The position numbers and the translations under genes were made by a program. Source: Epiperipatus broadwayi (Eukaryota; Onychophora; Udeonychophora; Euonychophora; Peripatidae). From it: a DNA stretch of 64,000 nucleotides. The stretch covers positions 1,103,501 through 1,167,500 of the forward strand of contig JAQFVV010006451.1 in NCBI GenBank assembly GCA_028023455.1, given 5' to 3'. The notes beneath the pieces are model-generated. The model did not search any database. It was not told where the DNA came from and was given only the letters and a program-made list of their open reading frames with translations. This document shows positions 34,707 to 45,989 of this stretch, in pieces (position 1 is the stretch's first letter; each line of letters begins with the position of its first letter).

Positions 34707-37118
34707 TGAAACAGATATGCTGTTCCTCATATAAATATTCAAAAGATCCCCCCCCAATTCAAAAATGTCTAGCGTGATTCAGTCTAATTGGCAACGCAAT
34801 AAAGCTGTGATTTGTTTTAAAAAAATCATATTTTTAATTTTGTGACTGATGGATTTGAATAAAATGTTATGTCATCTTATTTTTTTTTATCTGTCTCAAT
34901 AAAAAAAAAAGAAATTAATTATCCAATCATTAAAAAGAAAAAAAGAAAAGATACTTGGGTTAAACTGAGGCAGTATTCAAATTAGGCACGTCATCGGAAG
35001 AAAAGAACTTTTTTTCTCTCTCTCTTGTTTTACACAGAGAGGCAGAACATATTAATTTTTTTTTTAAAAAAAAAGTGTATTACTTAATTCTTTTGACACA
35101 TTAAAATATAGCTTTAACAAAACGTGAGAATGGAAAAAGAAACCTTTGCTAGAGGAATTATAATAACAATGGGGTAAATTAGCGGCTTCTCTCTCTCCAC
35201 GCTGTGCCATGACTTTCCATAGATGAAATAACCTGCCTTCTTTAGAGTAAACTAGACTGCAAAACTGGAAGGTAATTATGTTATAAAATATTAAAACATC
35301 TTTATCATACGTTATAAAGTGAAGTTATGAAATAATTACATAGAATTTGTTTTATAAAATATTAAAACATCTTTATCATACGTTATAAAGTGAAGTTATG
35401 AAATAATTACATAGAATTTGTTTTATAAAATATTAAAACATCTTTATCATACGTTATAAAGTGAAGTTATGAAATAATTACATAGAATTTGTTTTATAAA
35501 ATATTAAAACATTTTTATCATACGTTATAAAGTGAAGTTATGAAATAGTTGCGTAGAATTTGTTTTGTAAAATATTAGAACGTGTTTATCATACGTTATA
35601 AAATGAAGTTATGAAGTAGTTATGTGCAAATTTATTTATAAAACTATTTGAACGTATTTACTATATAGATTAGAAATGCTTCAATTGCTAAATGATAAAT
35701 GCTCCACAAGCCAAACAGAGTTTATGTGTATGAATATACCTTTATATTTGACTAAATAAGAAATGCTTTGATTACTAAATGATAAATGCTCCACAAGCCA
35801 AACAGAATTTATGTATATGAATATACTTTTATATTTGACTAAATTATAAATGCTCCACAAGCCAAACAGAGTTTATGTGTATGAATATACCTTTATATTT
35901 GACTAAATAAGAAATGCTTTAATTACTAAATGATAAATGCTCCACAAGCCAAACAGAGTTTATGTGTGTGAATATACTTTTATATTTGACTGAATTAGAA
36001 ATACTTTAATTACTAAATGATAAATGCTCCACAAGCCAAGAATTGCTGAGTTTAAATGTTTACCAATCAATAATAATTCATAGAATAATGAAATGCTGTA
36101 TAAATCATAAATGCTTGACTGCTCCCAAGCTTCTTCACATAAATGAATTCAAAATGAATTATTGTGTAAATCATAAATGCTTGACTGCTCCTAAGCTTTT
36201 TCTCATAAATGAATTCAAAATGAACTATTGTTGAATTAGAATGTTTCCAAGCTTCTTCTCATAAAGGAATTCAAAAATGAACTATTGTTGAATTAGAATG
36301 TTTTCAAGCTTCTTCTCATAAAGGAATTCAAAAATAAACTATTGTTGAATTAGAATGTTTCCAAGCTTCTTCTCATAAATGAATTCAAAATGAACTATTG
36401 TTGAATTAGAATATTTCCAAGCTTCTTCTCATAAAGGAATTCAAAAATGAACTATTGTTGAATTAGAATGTTTCCAAGCTTCTTCTCATAAATGAATTCA
36501 AAATGAACTATTGTTAAATTAGAATGTTTCCAAGCTTCTTCTCATAAATGAATTCAAAATGAACTATTGTTGAATTAGAATATTTCCAAGCTTCTTCTCA
36601 TAAAGGAATTCAAAAATGAACTATTGTTGAATTAGACTGTTTCCGAACTCCTTCTCATAAATGAATTTGTAAATGAACTATTGATAAAAAAAAAGGATAG
36701 AAATGAACTTTGTTAGAAATTGCAAATTAATTGTTATTTAATAAAAATTTTTGTTACTAAAAATTAAATTGGTTATCCAGTTGTCCAATTCTGTTTTGTT
36801 TTATTGCATCACTCATCAGTTATAGCACTTGTTAATGAGAATCTCATGCCTTCTGAGCTACGTCTGGCATAACTAGACCTAGGCAAGTCAGGTTGTAGTG
36901 AGACGGAACTCTAATGGCGCTGTTTGGAAAACCAAACATAGAAATGTTTAGATGCTTCCAGTCTCTATGGTACTACATCCTCTGATGAGCAGGAAATATT
37001 GTTGTAGGAGGCATTAACATCTGCATTAGGAATGTCAATTGATAGTTCCTTCCTACAGCATGCTCATCAGAAAATTGTTACAACTGACATAATAAAAGGG
37101 TTGTATGCAGGTCCGGTT

Positions 37119-37121
<3 letters not shown>
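34707..37121 (+). repeat. 3' LTR of large-LTR element 2
   Basis: 2,415 bp, collinear with the 5' LTR but 240 bp shorter, mainly from fewer minisatellite units (five 71-bp units, five of the 64/87-bp type) and a small deletion near 36690. Unique parts differ from the 5' LTR at only scattered positions. Confidence 0.9.
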
Positions 37122-37158
<37 letters not shown>

Positions 37159-38189
37159 CATTTATTTTATATCACTATGATTTATAAATTGTAATACATT
37201 AAAGATCAGCCTTTTCAAGCTATTGTGCATGCGCTTTTAATAAATGAATACTTTCATTCCCAACACAAGATAGAGTATTTATGAAAGAATAAAATGAATC
37301 TACTTATTCTTTCCAACCCAAATGCTTATATATGGGCAAATCTTAAGTACTGGAAATGGAAGCATGAGGATAGATCACTCACTTTATTTTCAAAATGCAG
37401 CATATATGATTTGAAAAACCAGTGTTAATTATTTTCATAGCATGGTCCAACAATTATGTCATAATTCTTTTTTTATAGTGTTGGAAGTGGAATGTACAGG
37501 TGAAATTTTGTCATTTACCAGCCAACTGTATACGCATTTAAAATGTTCTTACAATGTACACATAACACAAAAAAAAAGTTAGCAAGAATTTTTTAATTCT
37601 ACATATGCGTAACTAAAATATATATCTTCAGTATAAGAACTAGCTTGCATGCTGGTGGTTCAAAGTTCAAATGCAAACTCATTTACAAATAGAAAATAAT
37701 CTTGCATTATCTAATCTACAACTTTCAATATAGCTTCTCAGCGTGCACTAAACATTTTCACTACTACTGTATACACACACATGATTAATCCTGCAGCTTT
37801 ATTGCTCTGCATACATGATTTAAATTTGTATAATCTGATCTGATTAAGTAGTTCTGATATGCATCATTTATTACTCTACATATTATATCACTTCAATTAT
37901 ATAAGCACACCTGAACTGCCATAACTCTATTCAGCACTGTGATTCTGGGAGTGTTTTGCCAAAAGCTAGCTTTGTGTATTTAATTAGCTCATGTTTATTG
38001 TATCTTTTCATAATAACTTGAAGTGAATGAGTAATTAATAATTATAAGTATATTTTGTACAATAAACCTATGTGCATTAATAATTTTCTAGATTGTAAGT
38101 TTATTTAAGAATTTGTAAAATTTACTTAACTTACTGATACTTATATACACAAACATAAATATTTTATTTACAATACTTTTCATATATAT
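37122..38189. other. (AT)n run then AT-rich DNA
   Basis: An (AT)n array at 37122-37155 holds the right target duplication of LTR element 2. Nothing else is supportable before the direct repeats. Confidence 0.55.
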
Positions 38190-38709
38190 ATTTTGAATTC
38201 TTTCTCTTTCGACACTTATAAAAATAAAGCTTGTTTAGGGCTATTGATAAGCTCCATCTAATGATCATTTAAATGCATGCTTAAAAGCAAGTTACAAAAT
38301 TTATGATAAGTGTACCTTTGAAGGCTTTTGTGATGTATATTGCAGAGGCTTTTACTATATGGTGAAACTGAGCTGAACTCAGACCCATATAGCTATCTGG
38401 TTTGAAAAGCTGTATTTGAAAACATTTACATGTCTGAAAAGTTTGGACTTTCAAATTGATAGAAACATGTTTTATAAATGCTGACATTTGAGTTAGTATT
38501 TTAGATCTAGTTTCTAGAGTCCCAGCCCTTCAGTGAGGTGAGCCATAAGCTCAAAAACAATTGGTCTGGAGGTAGGGACTTAACGATAGAGATTTTGAAT
38601 TCTTTCTCTTTCGGCACTTATAAAAATAAAGCTTGTTTAGAGCTATTGGTAAGCTCCATCTAGTGATCATTTAAATGCAAGCTTAAATGCAAGTTACAAA
38701 ATTTATGAT
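38190..38709. repeat. Pair of ~118-bp direct repeats
   Basis: 38190-38306 and 38592-38709 match with few differences; both start ATTTTGAATTCTTTCTCTTT and end CAAAATTTATGAT. The 285-bp spacer contains a GC-richer segment around 38515-38560 with a decayed Penelope-end look (CCCTTCAGTGAGGTGAGCC). A short tandem duplication or terminal repeats of a small element could explain it. Confidence 0.75.
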
Positions 38710-41700
38710 TTGTCTTATTAATTATATATATATTATAAGCTTATATTTTAGTACAAAATATATAGCTTGATAGAACTAGTTTAAAAATTTCTCTATCTTC
38801 TTTCAGATGACATCATTATCATGGCTGGTATTTGGTATGTTTGATCCAGTGAGATTATATAATTCCATCTTTTTTTATTGTATAATTTTTTTTATTTTCC
38901 TTCCTCCTCTTTGTTTCATATATTAGTTTTGCTCTGTTTCCAAACATTAAGTTAGATAAACTGTGCTTAACCTAAAGGTGAAAACCAACAGCATATTAAG
39001 TCAAGTAGAGTAAGATAAAAAAAATATTATTTGTTTTTCTCTTTAAAGTTCAGTTTTCAGGCACCATATTGAATTTTTTTAAAAACCGTCCTGAGACACA
39101 ATTTTCACAGTAACTTCAGATTTAATAATATTCGAGCAAAAAAATTTACATTAATAGAAACTGGAAAAAAAAAAGGAAAAGAATAATTCTAAGACAAATA
39201 GTGATAATCATTTAATAAATAAGGAAAAAAAAATTTCAACATCTGACATAATTATTACTTTATTGTTTGTTCATAATTTCTAATTTATCATTAACTAAGT
39301 TTAAATTACATCTTCAGTGATAATTTCTTTGTATTCCACACAAAATTATCTTTCCAACTATATATAATAAATCTTATTTGAGATAATCCATAGCCTCGGA
39401 ATCTCCAAAACAAGTCACATATGAATTCTTCATTTTTATCTTGTACCCCAAAAGTTACCAAATTTTAAAGGCATCTATAAGAAAAAGATTCATCCTAATA
39501 AAATATACAAAACAAATCATTTTCAGAAGATAGATATGCATTTGTCATCATAGCAATTGGCTTCTTGTCTATCTAAAACTAAAAATTATAGGCTACCGTC
39601 TGTATCACTGATAAAATGAGTTTCAACTCTTCATTTTATATTTTTGTGTACATCAGTGATGTTTATATTCTTTATGTACACCAGTGATTCTAACTTATTA
39701 TATTCATTGTCCTACAAAGATATAACTTATTTGCATATAGCTCATTTGCTAGCTATAGACTTGAAAATAATGTGATCAAGATGTGGCAAAATTACTGACT
39801 TCCTAGCATGAGTATCAAGGCATAGGCAAAAATCAGAATGATTATTTGTCTGCATACAATTCCATGTGGTATACACAAACATCATCTGTAATCTTTTTTT
39901 TCTTAGTTTTAAATGTTTATATTTTTACATGGTACTCATATCTAGTAAATTTTATGAATGCTTTATCAACTGCAACCTTTTTGTACATTTGATTATGTTT
40001 TTAAAATTTACATTGCACTGTTCTATATATGTAAATCATTATGTTATACAACCTTTCTATACCTTTGATTATCAGATTTAAAAATTTACATTGCACTGCT
40101 TTATATATGTAACTCATTACTTATTATACAATATGCAAGAGTAAACACAAACACACCATATAAACATAATAAATTATTAATATGAAAAATACAAAAATTA
40201 CTGTACATATGAATAATTTATATACCATATAATAAAGAGCATAAATGATTTTAATATTACATTATTTATAATTTATATATTACACATACACACACACACA
40301 CCAATATATATTCAAATTAATAAATTATACAAATAAATTATATTAATAAATTAAAAATATTATTATAAAAATTAAAAAAACTCTACTTAACGATATATAT
40401 ATGATTATGTCGACTTCCCATTATAGGCCATTTACAATTTTCTGCCTTTATCACTTCATGTAAACTAGAAAATTGACCAACTAGAAAAAAATTAAATCCA
40501 CCTGTTTAAAAAAAATTTATAAAAAAATCAAACATCTTTCAATTTCAATCAAAAAGATGGCATTCAAAAGATATTTTAACACTGGATTGAATGCCCATAT
40601 TTCTGTTGATGTCAACCTTATAGTTTTTATATAATTTAAAAAAGAAAATTTCAACCAATCAGCTATGACACATGACTGACATGCTGTTCTGAGCCAAATC
40701 GTTAAATAACCTAAAGATTATTTTGGTTTAATTGAATGATTTATTTAATTTTTTTAAATTAATTTATAGGATACAATAAGATAAACACTTTTTTCTTTTT
40801 TTTCATTCTCATTTTTTTAACATATATGTAAATGAGAAGAAATTAGTTGGTTTAAATAATAGAACCTCCAGAGATTTTTTTTTTTTTGGAGAGACCTGCT
40901 GTAGTGACAGTAAGTGCGTAATAAAATTAAAAAATCATTTTTTTTTACTCTTAAACATATAACAAAAATGAAAACTTCTTTAAAAAAGGAGAGGACATAA
41001 AGATAAAGAAGGAAGTTAAATTAAAATTTTTCTTAAATAATTTAAGTAGCAATATTATCAAGTGTGAATAGTGAAATGTATAACTAAATCCTAAAAAATC
41101 TGTTCAGGTCCTACAATTGTGAGTCTAGCTACTAATAATCTTCCACAAGATCTACAACTAAAATTCACGAGAATTATTGTTAACTACAACAACAGGAATA
41201 GCAGTTCTAAATGGTCAATCTATTTGAAATTTCTTATTGTTTACAGACTATTTTAAGCCTTGAATAGAGTTTTACTTTCATAATTTTAACACCGATAGTA
41301 GTGTTGTGAAAGTGCAAAATAAAGTACTGCATTTAATGTTGGATAAATTGTGCTTTTATGAACTTTAACACATATGGAAGTGTTATATATGTGCTGAATG
41401 GAATGCAGATTTAAATTGGAATATAGTCATTTTATTTTTATGACTTTGATACTTCTAGTATTATGTGTGTGGAATGTAATGCTGTATTAACCCTTTTGTG
41501 TGCTATCATCTGAATGATGAAGAATTAATTATAGCTTTTCTTTGAACTTATACTAGAAACAATATTGTGAGTTATCTTCTTAAAATTACGATAATGTTCA
41601 AAGATATAACAGCTGACCAGAAAACTATTTTAGCTGTTATAGCACTTGTGGAATAATTATTTGCTTGCACAATTATTTTTTGTTCTCGAAATTCATAAAT

Positions 41701-42088
41701 TAAAGGTTAAAATATTTCAATTTCAGAATAACTCCTGAGAGAAAGTTATGCAATTTGATTAAAATACATATATCCTACCTCTCAAATATCATTAATTCTC
41801 AGAGAATCTACATAAAAATCAACTAATTTATGACTATTTTTATAAATAGAGATGAAGAAGCATATAATCAATTGAAGAAGCATATAATCAACCTTTAAGA
41901 TTCGATGTTGTTATTTTTAAAAAATTATATATTTAAATTAATTTGTCATTAAGTTTTTAAAATGTGCTGTTAGTTGATTGGCTAATATCCAGTAAATTTA
42001 AATAATATGTGTTTGAACCTAGTGTAGTAATTTAATGAACATACATTTTATGTTTTATTGTATTTTATATTATCTTGTAAATATGTAA
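38710..42088. other. AT-rich DNA, no gene recognised
   Basis: About 3.4 kb. Minor features only: two diverged ~80-bp copies around 39990-40110 (AAATTTACATTGCACTG), a (CA)n run near 40290 and a 21-bp tandem duplication near 41860-41900. No coding signal. Confidence 0.5.
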
Positions 42089-42096
42089 ATTTCATG

Positions 42097-42133
42097 GGTA
42101 TTTGAGTATTAACTAAGCTATGATGTACTACAC
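42097..42133 (+). repeat. Merlin left terminal inverted repeat
   Basis: GGTATTTGAGTATTAACTAA continues through GCTATGATGTACTACAC. It is the inverted match of 44830-44866 with two mismatches, preceded directly by the target duplication. Confidence 0.92.
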
Positions 42134-42579
42134 AAGCCGCCGGTAGATGAGATCGATGATCAACCAAAACAATGTTATGGCAACTCAGACATTGGCATGA
42201 CTAATCGATAGAAGTGATCAAGGTATTTTTGTGGTCAACTTCAAGATTATGTAATATTGCGGTGAATTGTGGTAAATATCTGTCTTTTACCTGCTGTCAT
42301 ATTGCAAGCAAGAGGTGTTTTTTCTATTGTCTGTTATACGCCATTTTGTGAGATTTTCATTTTGCTAATTGCGAAATTATTGCTTATTTTACATTTTCAT
42401 TGCCGTGATTTGGATTACTAATTTTTGTGTTTTTTATTAATTATTGCTATTTATTTAACATTTTTATTGCTGACTAATTACCATTTTTGTGATTTTTAGT
42501 ACTAATTTACATTTTGATTGCCATGTTATTTTTATTACTATTTTTTTTAACTTATTACTAATCAACAACTTACAAGAAA

Positions 42580-43459
42580 ATGTTGGATATAAAATTGTGA
42601 TACTTACCATCTTCTGAAGATGAAGCAGTTGAATTTTTCCAAACATATGGAATTATCCTGAGTGGGAAATTTTGTGTTAATGGCCATCCTATGACTATAT
42701 ATATTAAGAACTATGAGAAGCAATGGTGCTGCAATGTTAAAGACTGTTGTAAAAGGATCACTATCAGAAAAGAGACTTGGTTTGAAGGATTCAGAATTAG
42801 TTTGGTCACTGCGATCAGATTTATATATAGTTGGTGTAGAGATATTGACATTGGTACGATTTTGTGAGGAGCAGTTGGAAATCGCCAGTAAAACAGCAAT
42901 CGACTGGAATAATTATCTCTGTGAAGTCTGCACATGGAGACTATTGTGTAAAGAAAAAGTGAAAATTGGAGGCCCTAACAGGGTTGTTGAAATTGATGAA
43001 AGTCTTTTTTCAAGATGAAAAAATAATGCCGGCAGAGTACTCCCCCAGCAGTGGATATTCGGTGGTGTTTGCAGGGAGACGGATGAATGTTTTGTGGTAG
43101 CTATTCAAGACAGAACCACATCCACTCTCATGCAAGCCATCAGAGACAATGTTCAGGAAAGATCTATGATTTACAATGACTGCTGGAAAGGTTATAAAAC
43201 TGATGAATTAAAGGAGGCCGGATATGATCATCTTCAGGTCAATCACACCTATAATTTTGTGGACCCATTGACTAGAGTCCACACTCAAAATATAGAAAGG
43301 TTGTGGGGGTTACTAAAATGTCAGAACAAGAAGCACAGAGGTACAGCTAGACAACACTTGGATTCGTATTTAACGGAATTCATGTGGAGGCGATGCTTCA
43401 AAGATGACCCTTTTGCTGCTATTTTGCAACATATCCGTGAATTCAGTCCACCACAGTGA
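42580..43459 (+). pseudogene. Merlin (ISXO2-like DDE) transposase, lightly damaged
   Basis: The protein starts at ATG 42580. An in-frame TGA at 42598-42600 is followed by an N-terminal zinc-binding region (FCVNGHPM ... WCCNVKDCC) and the TWFEGF block. A frameshift near 42850 moves into the frame with CEEQLEIASKTAIDWNNYL. The catalytic Asp lies in NRVVEIDESLFSR. A second in-frame TGA (43016-43018) replaces the codon after SR, where relatives usually have a basic residue. The frame then continues to 43459 with NNAGRVLPQQWIFGGVCRET, the second Asp in MIYNDCWKGY, and the third acidic residue in QNIERLWG. The triad is therefore intact, and the three lesions make the copy inactive. Related proteins are about 290-330 residues, similar to the ~293 codons spanned here. 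It would cut and paste DNA at the flanking inverted repeats. Confidence 0.92.
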
Positions 43460-43649
43460 CTTTTATTTGTAAGTACAATTTATTTAATATACCTTTTTTT
43501 TTTTTTACTTTTGTAATTTTGTTTCATAAACGGTATGGGGACAATTGTTTGTCATGGCATCATTTTTCCTTTTTCATTATTGCAGTAGCTGAGAAAGGAA
43601 ATTGTTTATAGTTAAAATTTTGATAATAATTTTTTTGCTTTTTTTTTTT

Positions 43650-44080
43650 TTAAATACCATCCCCCAAAAAATATGATTTTTTACCTCTTATTGTAGCTTT
43701 ATTTCACGATATGATTACTTAAAAATTGCTTATAATAATATTCTAGAAACAGTACAGCTAAAAATTGGTTGTAAAATCAGCCATTTTACATTGTTCAGTA
43801 TCGCAGCAATTATGAAAGGCAGTTACTTGTAGTAAATATTTGACAGCAATTTTTCCCACTTTTTCTTTTAATATAATCAATTTGGATTTATTAAATACCA
43901 TGAAAAAAAAAATATTTTTTTACCTATTATTGCCTTTTGTTTGTCGATTACTTAAATATTGCTTATAATTACATTCTGGAAACAGTACGGGGAAAAATTG
44001 GTTGTAAAATCCGCCATTTCACCTTTTTTGCGTATCGCAATATTTACGAAAGGCAGTTACTTATAAGTAATGAATTTGGG
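43650..44080 (+). repeat. ~180-bp tandem duplication inside Merlin
   Basis: 43650-43835 and 43890-44080 are diverged copies sharing AAAAATTGGTTGTAAAATC, GATTACTTAAA and GAAAGGCAGTTACTT. It is non-coding and lies between the transposase and the right inverted repeat. Confidence 0.7.
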
Positions 44081-44829
44081 TTTAGCTATTACTTCTTTTG
44101 TTTTAATATTAAAATATCATAGAAAATACTGATTTTTGATTAAACATTTTTATTATTTATATTTACATTTTCATAATTATTTTACAGTAGCAAATTATTG
44201 TTAATAATTTTTGGCTTATCCCATTTTTCATATTTACATTTGATTAATTTTTTTGTTTGGATATTAAAATATTATTGAAAATACTGATTTTTGATTAAAA
44301 TATAATTGAAAAACCTGATTTTTGATTAAAATATAATTGAAAATACTGATTTTTATTTATTTATATTTTCATAATTATTTTACCGTAACAAATTATTGTT
44401 AAATATTGTTAATAAATTTTTGGTTTATCCCATTTTTCCATATTTACATTTTCATAATTAAGAGTTTGCATTTACAGGCACTTTATTGTTTACAGGGCCA
44501 AATGATTATTAAATATCGTTAATAATTCTAATGATTTTTGATTGTTCATATTTACATTTTCTTAATTATTTTAATTAACATTTTAGTCAATTTTACATAT
44601 TATTCCATTTGTTTGTTTCAGGGTTTGGCCAAGATGGTGGACATCTCACTCTTCTTTGATATTAACTATGATATGACATACTGCCCCAAAGGCATATTAC
44701 TGTAATCTTGCGATCTTCATGGTGACTTCTCCACATGATCTGTGGGCAAACTTTATCGATTAAGTGTGTTCGGAGATCACTAGGAGACGTTATCTTAAAA
44801 ATCATAAGATTAGAGTAGTATACCTTTGG

Positions 44830-44866
44830 GTGTAGTACGTCATAGCTTAGTTAATACTCAAGTACC
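44830..44866 (-). repeat. Merlin right terminal inverted repeat
   Basis: Read on the minus strand it begins GGTACTTGAGTATTAACTAA, matching the left end. ATTTCATG follows on the plus strand at 44867-44874. Confidence 0.92.
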
Positions 44867-45225
44867 ATTTCATGGTATATATAATTTATTGTATAAAATA
44901 ATTACCTCTCATATTTATTTCTGTGGTGTTGAGCAACCTATAAAGAGTGTGTGTGTGTGTAAATTAGGGGGGTATTTTAGTAAATAGGATGAAGCCATAT
45001 AGAGTAAAGACACAGGCAATTATAAATAAATAAAAATTAAAAATAAATAAATTATTTGATAGATCTCTTTTGCAAGAATATTCCTAGAAAAAAAATTAAT
45101 GCAATGTTGTAATTTACTAATTGTTTTCCCCAGATACTTTAGTAAAGTATGAAGTTCCTAATCCTGCTTAATCTAAGCTTAATAAGATCTGCTGATCTTT
45201 TTTTTATTTTTACTAAAAGTACTTT

Positions 45226-45309
45226 TTTTTTTTTCCATGTGTCATAGCATCGGCCGGGACGCGAACCCACAACTTTCATCTGATACCTCTCGGCTAACAA
45301 TGCAAGACT
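45226..45309 (-). mobile_element. tRNA-derived SINE, 5'-shortened
   Basis: The minus-strand copy has B-box GTGGGTTCGCGTCCCGGCC and the tail GATGCTATGACACATGG followed by A residues. Near-identical ACTAAAAGTACTTT and ACTAAAAAGTACTTT flank it (45211-45224, 45310-45324). The central anticodon-arm stretch is missing relative to other copies. Confidence 0.8.
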
Positions 45310-45365
45310 ACTAAAAAGTACTTTGTATATCAATTTACATTTACATTTCAAAAAGTCCATTATAG

Positions 45366-45471
45366 TCAAGCATTATTAGTCGAGAGGTCGTTGCAACTTT
45401 CTTGCAAGCAAGTAGTTGGTTGCAGATGGTTGTGGGTTCACCTCCTGGCCGATGCTATGACATATGGAAAA
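45366..45471 (+). mobile_element. tRNA-derived SINE
   Basis: It starts TCAAGCATTATTAGTCGAGA, has an anticodon-arm-like TTCTTGCAAGCAAG stretch, B-box TGGGTTCACCTCC, and the tail GATGCTATGACATATGG with A residues. A perfect 15-bp duplication AAAAGTCCATTATAG flanks it (45351-45365, 45472-45486). Confidence 0.9.
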
Positions 45472-45989
45472 AAAAGTCCATTATAGAGAACACTTTCATA
45501 AATATTTGCACTATCATAGTTTATTTCTTTTTTATTGAATCAGATGATAATATTAATTGGGGTGTAGTATAATGAGTATTATATTTTCTTTTGAAATAGT
45601 TAAAACTATTGGAAGGTTTTGAATTGGTCTTGACCTTGATGGCCTTTTACTAGTATCAACTCCTGCCACCAAGATTACTTGTTTTTTGGGTTAATTAAAC
45701 TGTTTCATCATTGCATTGCCTAGTCCAGTAATGCACGAAAGCCTCACTGTTAGCAAAAACCACATATAATTTTTATATCTTTTGGATTTTTTTCCTGAGT
45801 GGGTTGAACAATCGAATGGAGCATTTTCATTATTGTGAAGTGTTATGTTCAACTAATTTGAATTGATCATGGCTATTTTCATTTAATAAAGAAGTTTTCC
45901 TTCTTTTTGTATACTTAGGATTGATTTTCTTATTTTTAGTTAAAATATAATCATCTTCATATTCATTTCATTGTCTGATAAAGTCTGGT

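Larger units (their letters stand above)
29417..37121 (+). mobile_element. Large-LTR retrotransposon 2 (7.7 kb, non-autonomous)
   Basis: Direct repeats of 2,655 bp (29417-32071) and 2,415 bp (34707-37121) flank a 2,635-bp internal region. Both LTRs start TGAAACAGATATGC. The 3' copy ends GGTCCGGTTACA and the 5' copy ends GGTCCAGTTCCA. ATAT lies on both outer sides (29413-29416, 37122-37125), inside (AT)n runs. A purine-rich tract abuts the 3' LTR and a TGG-initiated primer-binding-like site follows the 5' LTR by 2 nt. The only substantial internal ORF encodes a repetitive charged coiled-coil protein; no RT, protease or integrase is present. Near identity of the LTR unique parts suggests a recent insertion. 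Confidence 0.9.
42097..44866 (+). mobile_element. Merlin-type DNA transposon, complete ends
   Basis: 37-bp terminal inverted repeats (42097-42133 and 44830-44866) begin GGTAYTTGAGTATTAACTAA and differ at two positions. An 8-bp target duplication ATTTCATG flanks them exactly (42089-42096, 44867-44874). Inside is an ISXO2/IS1016-type transposase with few lesions (42580-43459). The Merlin superfamily is defined by this transposase type and 8-9-bp duplications, so all three lines of evidence agree. The 3' half (43460-44830) is non-coding and contains a ~180-bp internal duplication. Confidence 0.93.

Noticed and set aside
42713-42850. Upstream part of the 101-codon frame as the transposase N-terminus
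   Set aside because: The recognisable N-terminal zinc region is in another frame from 42580. The first ~45 residues of this frame are out of frame and only the part after ~42850 is genuine.
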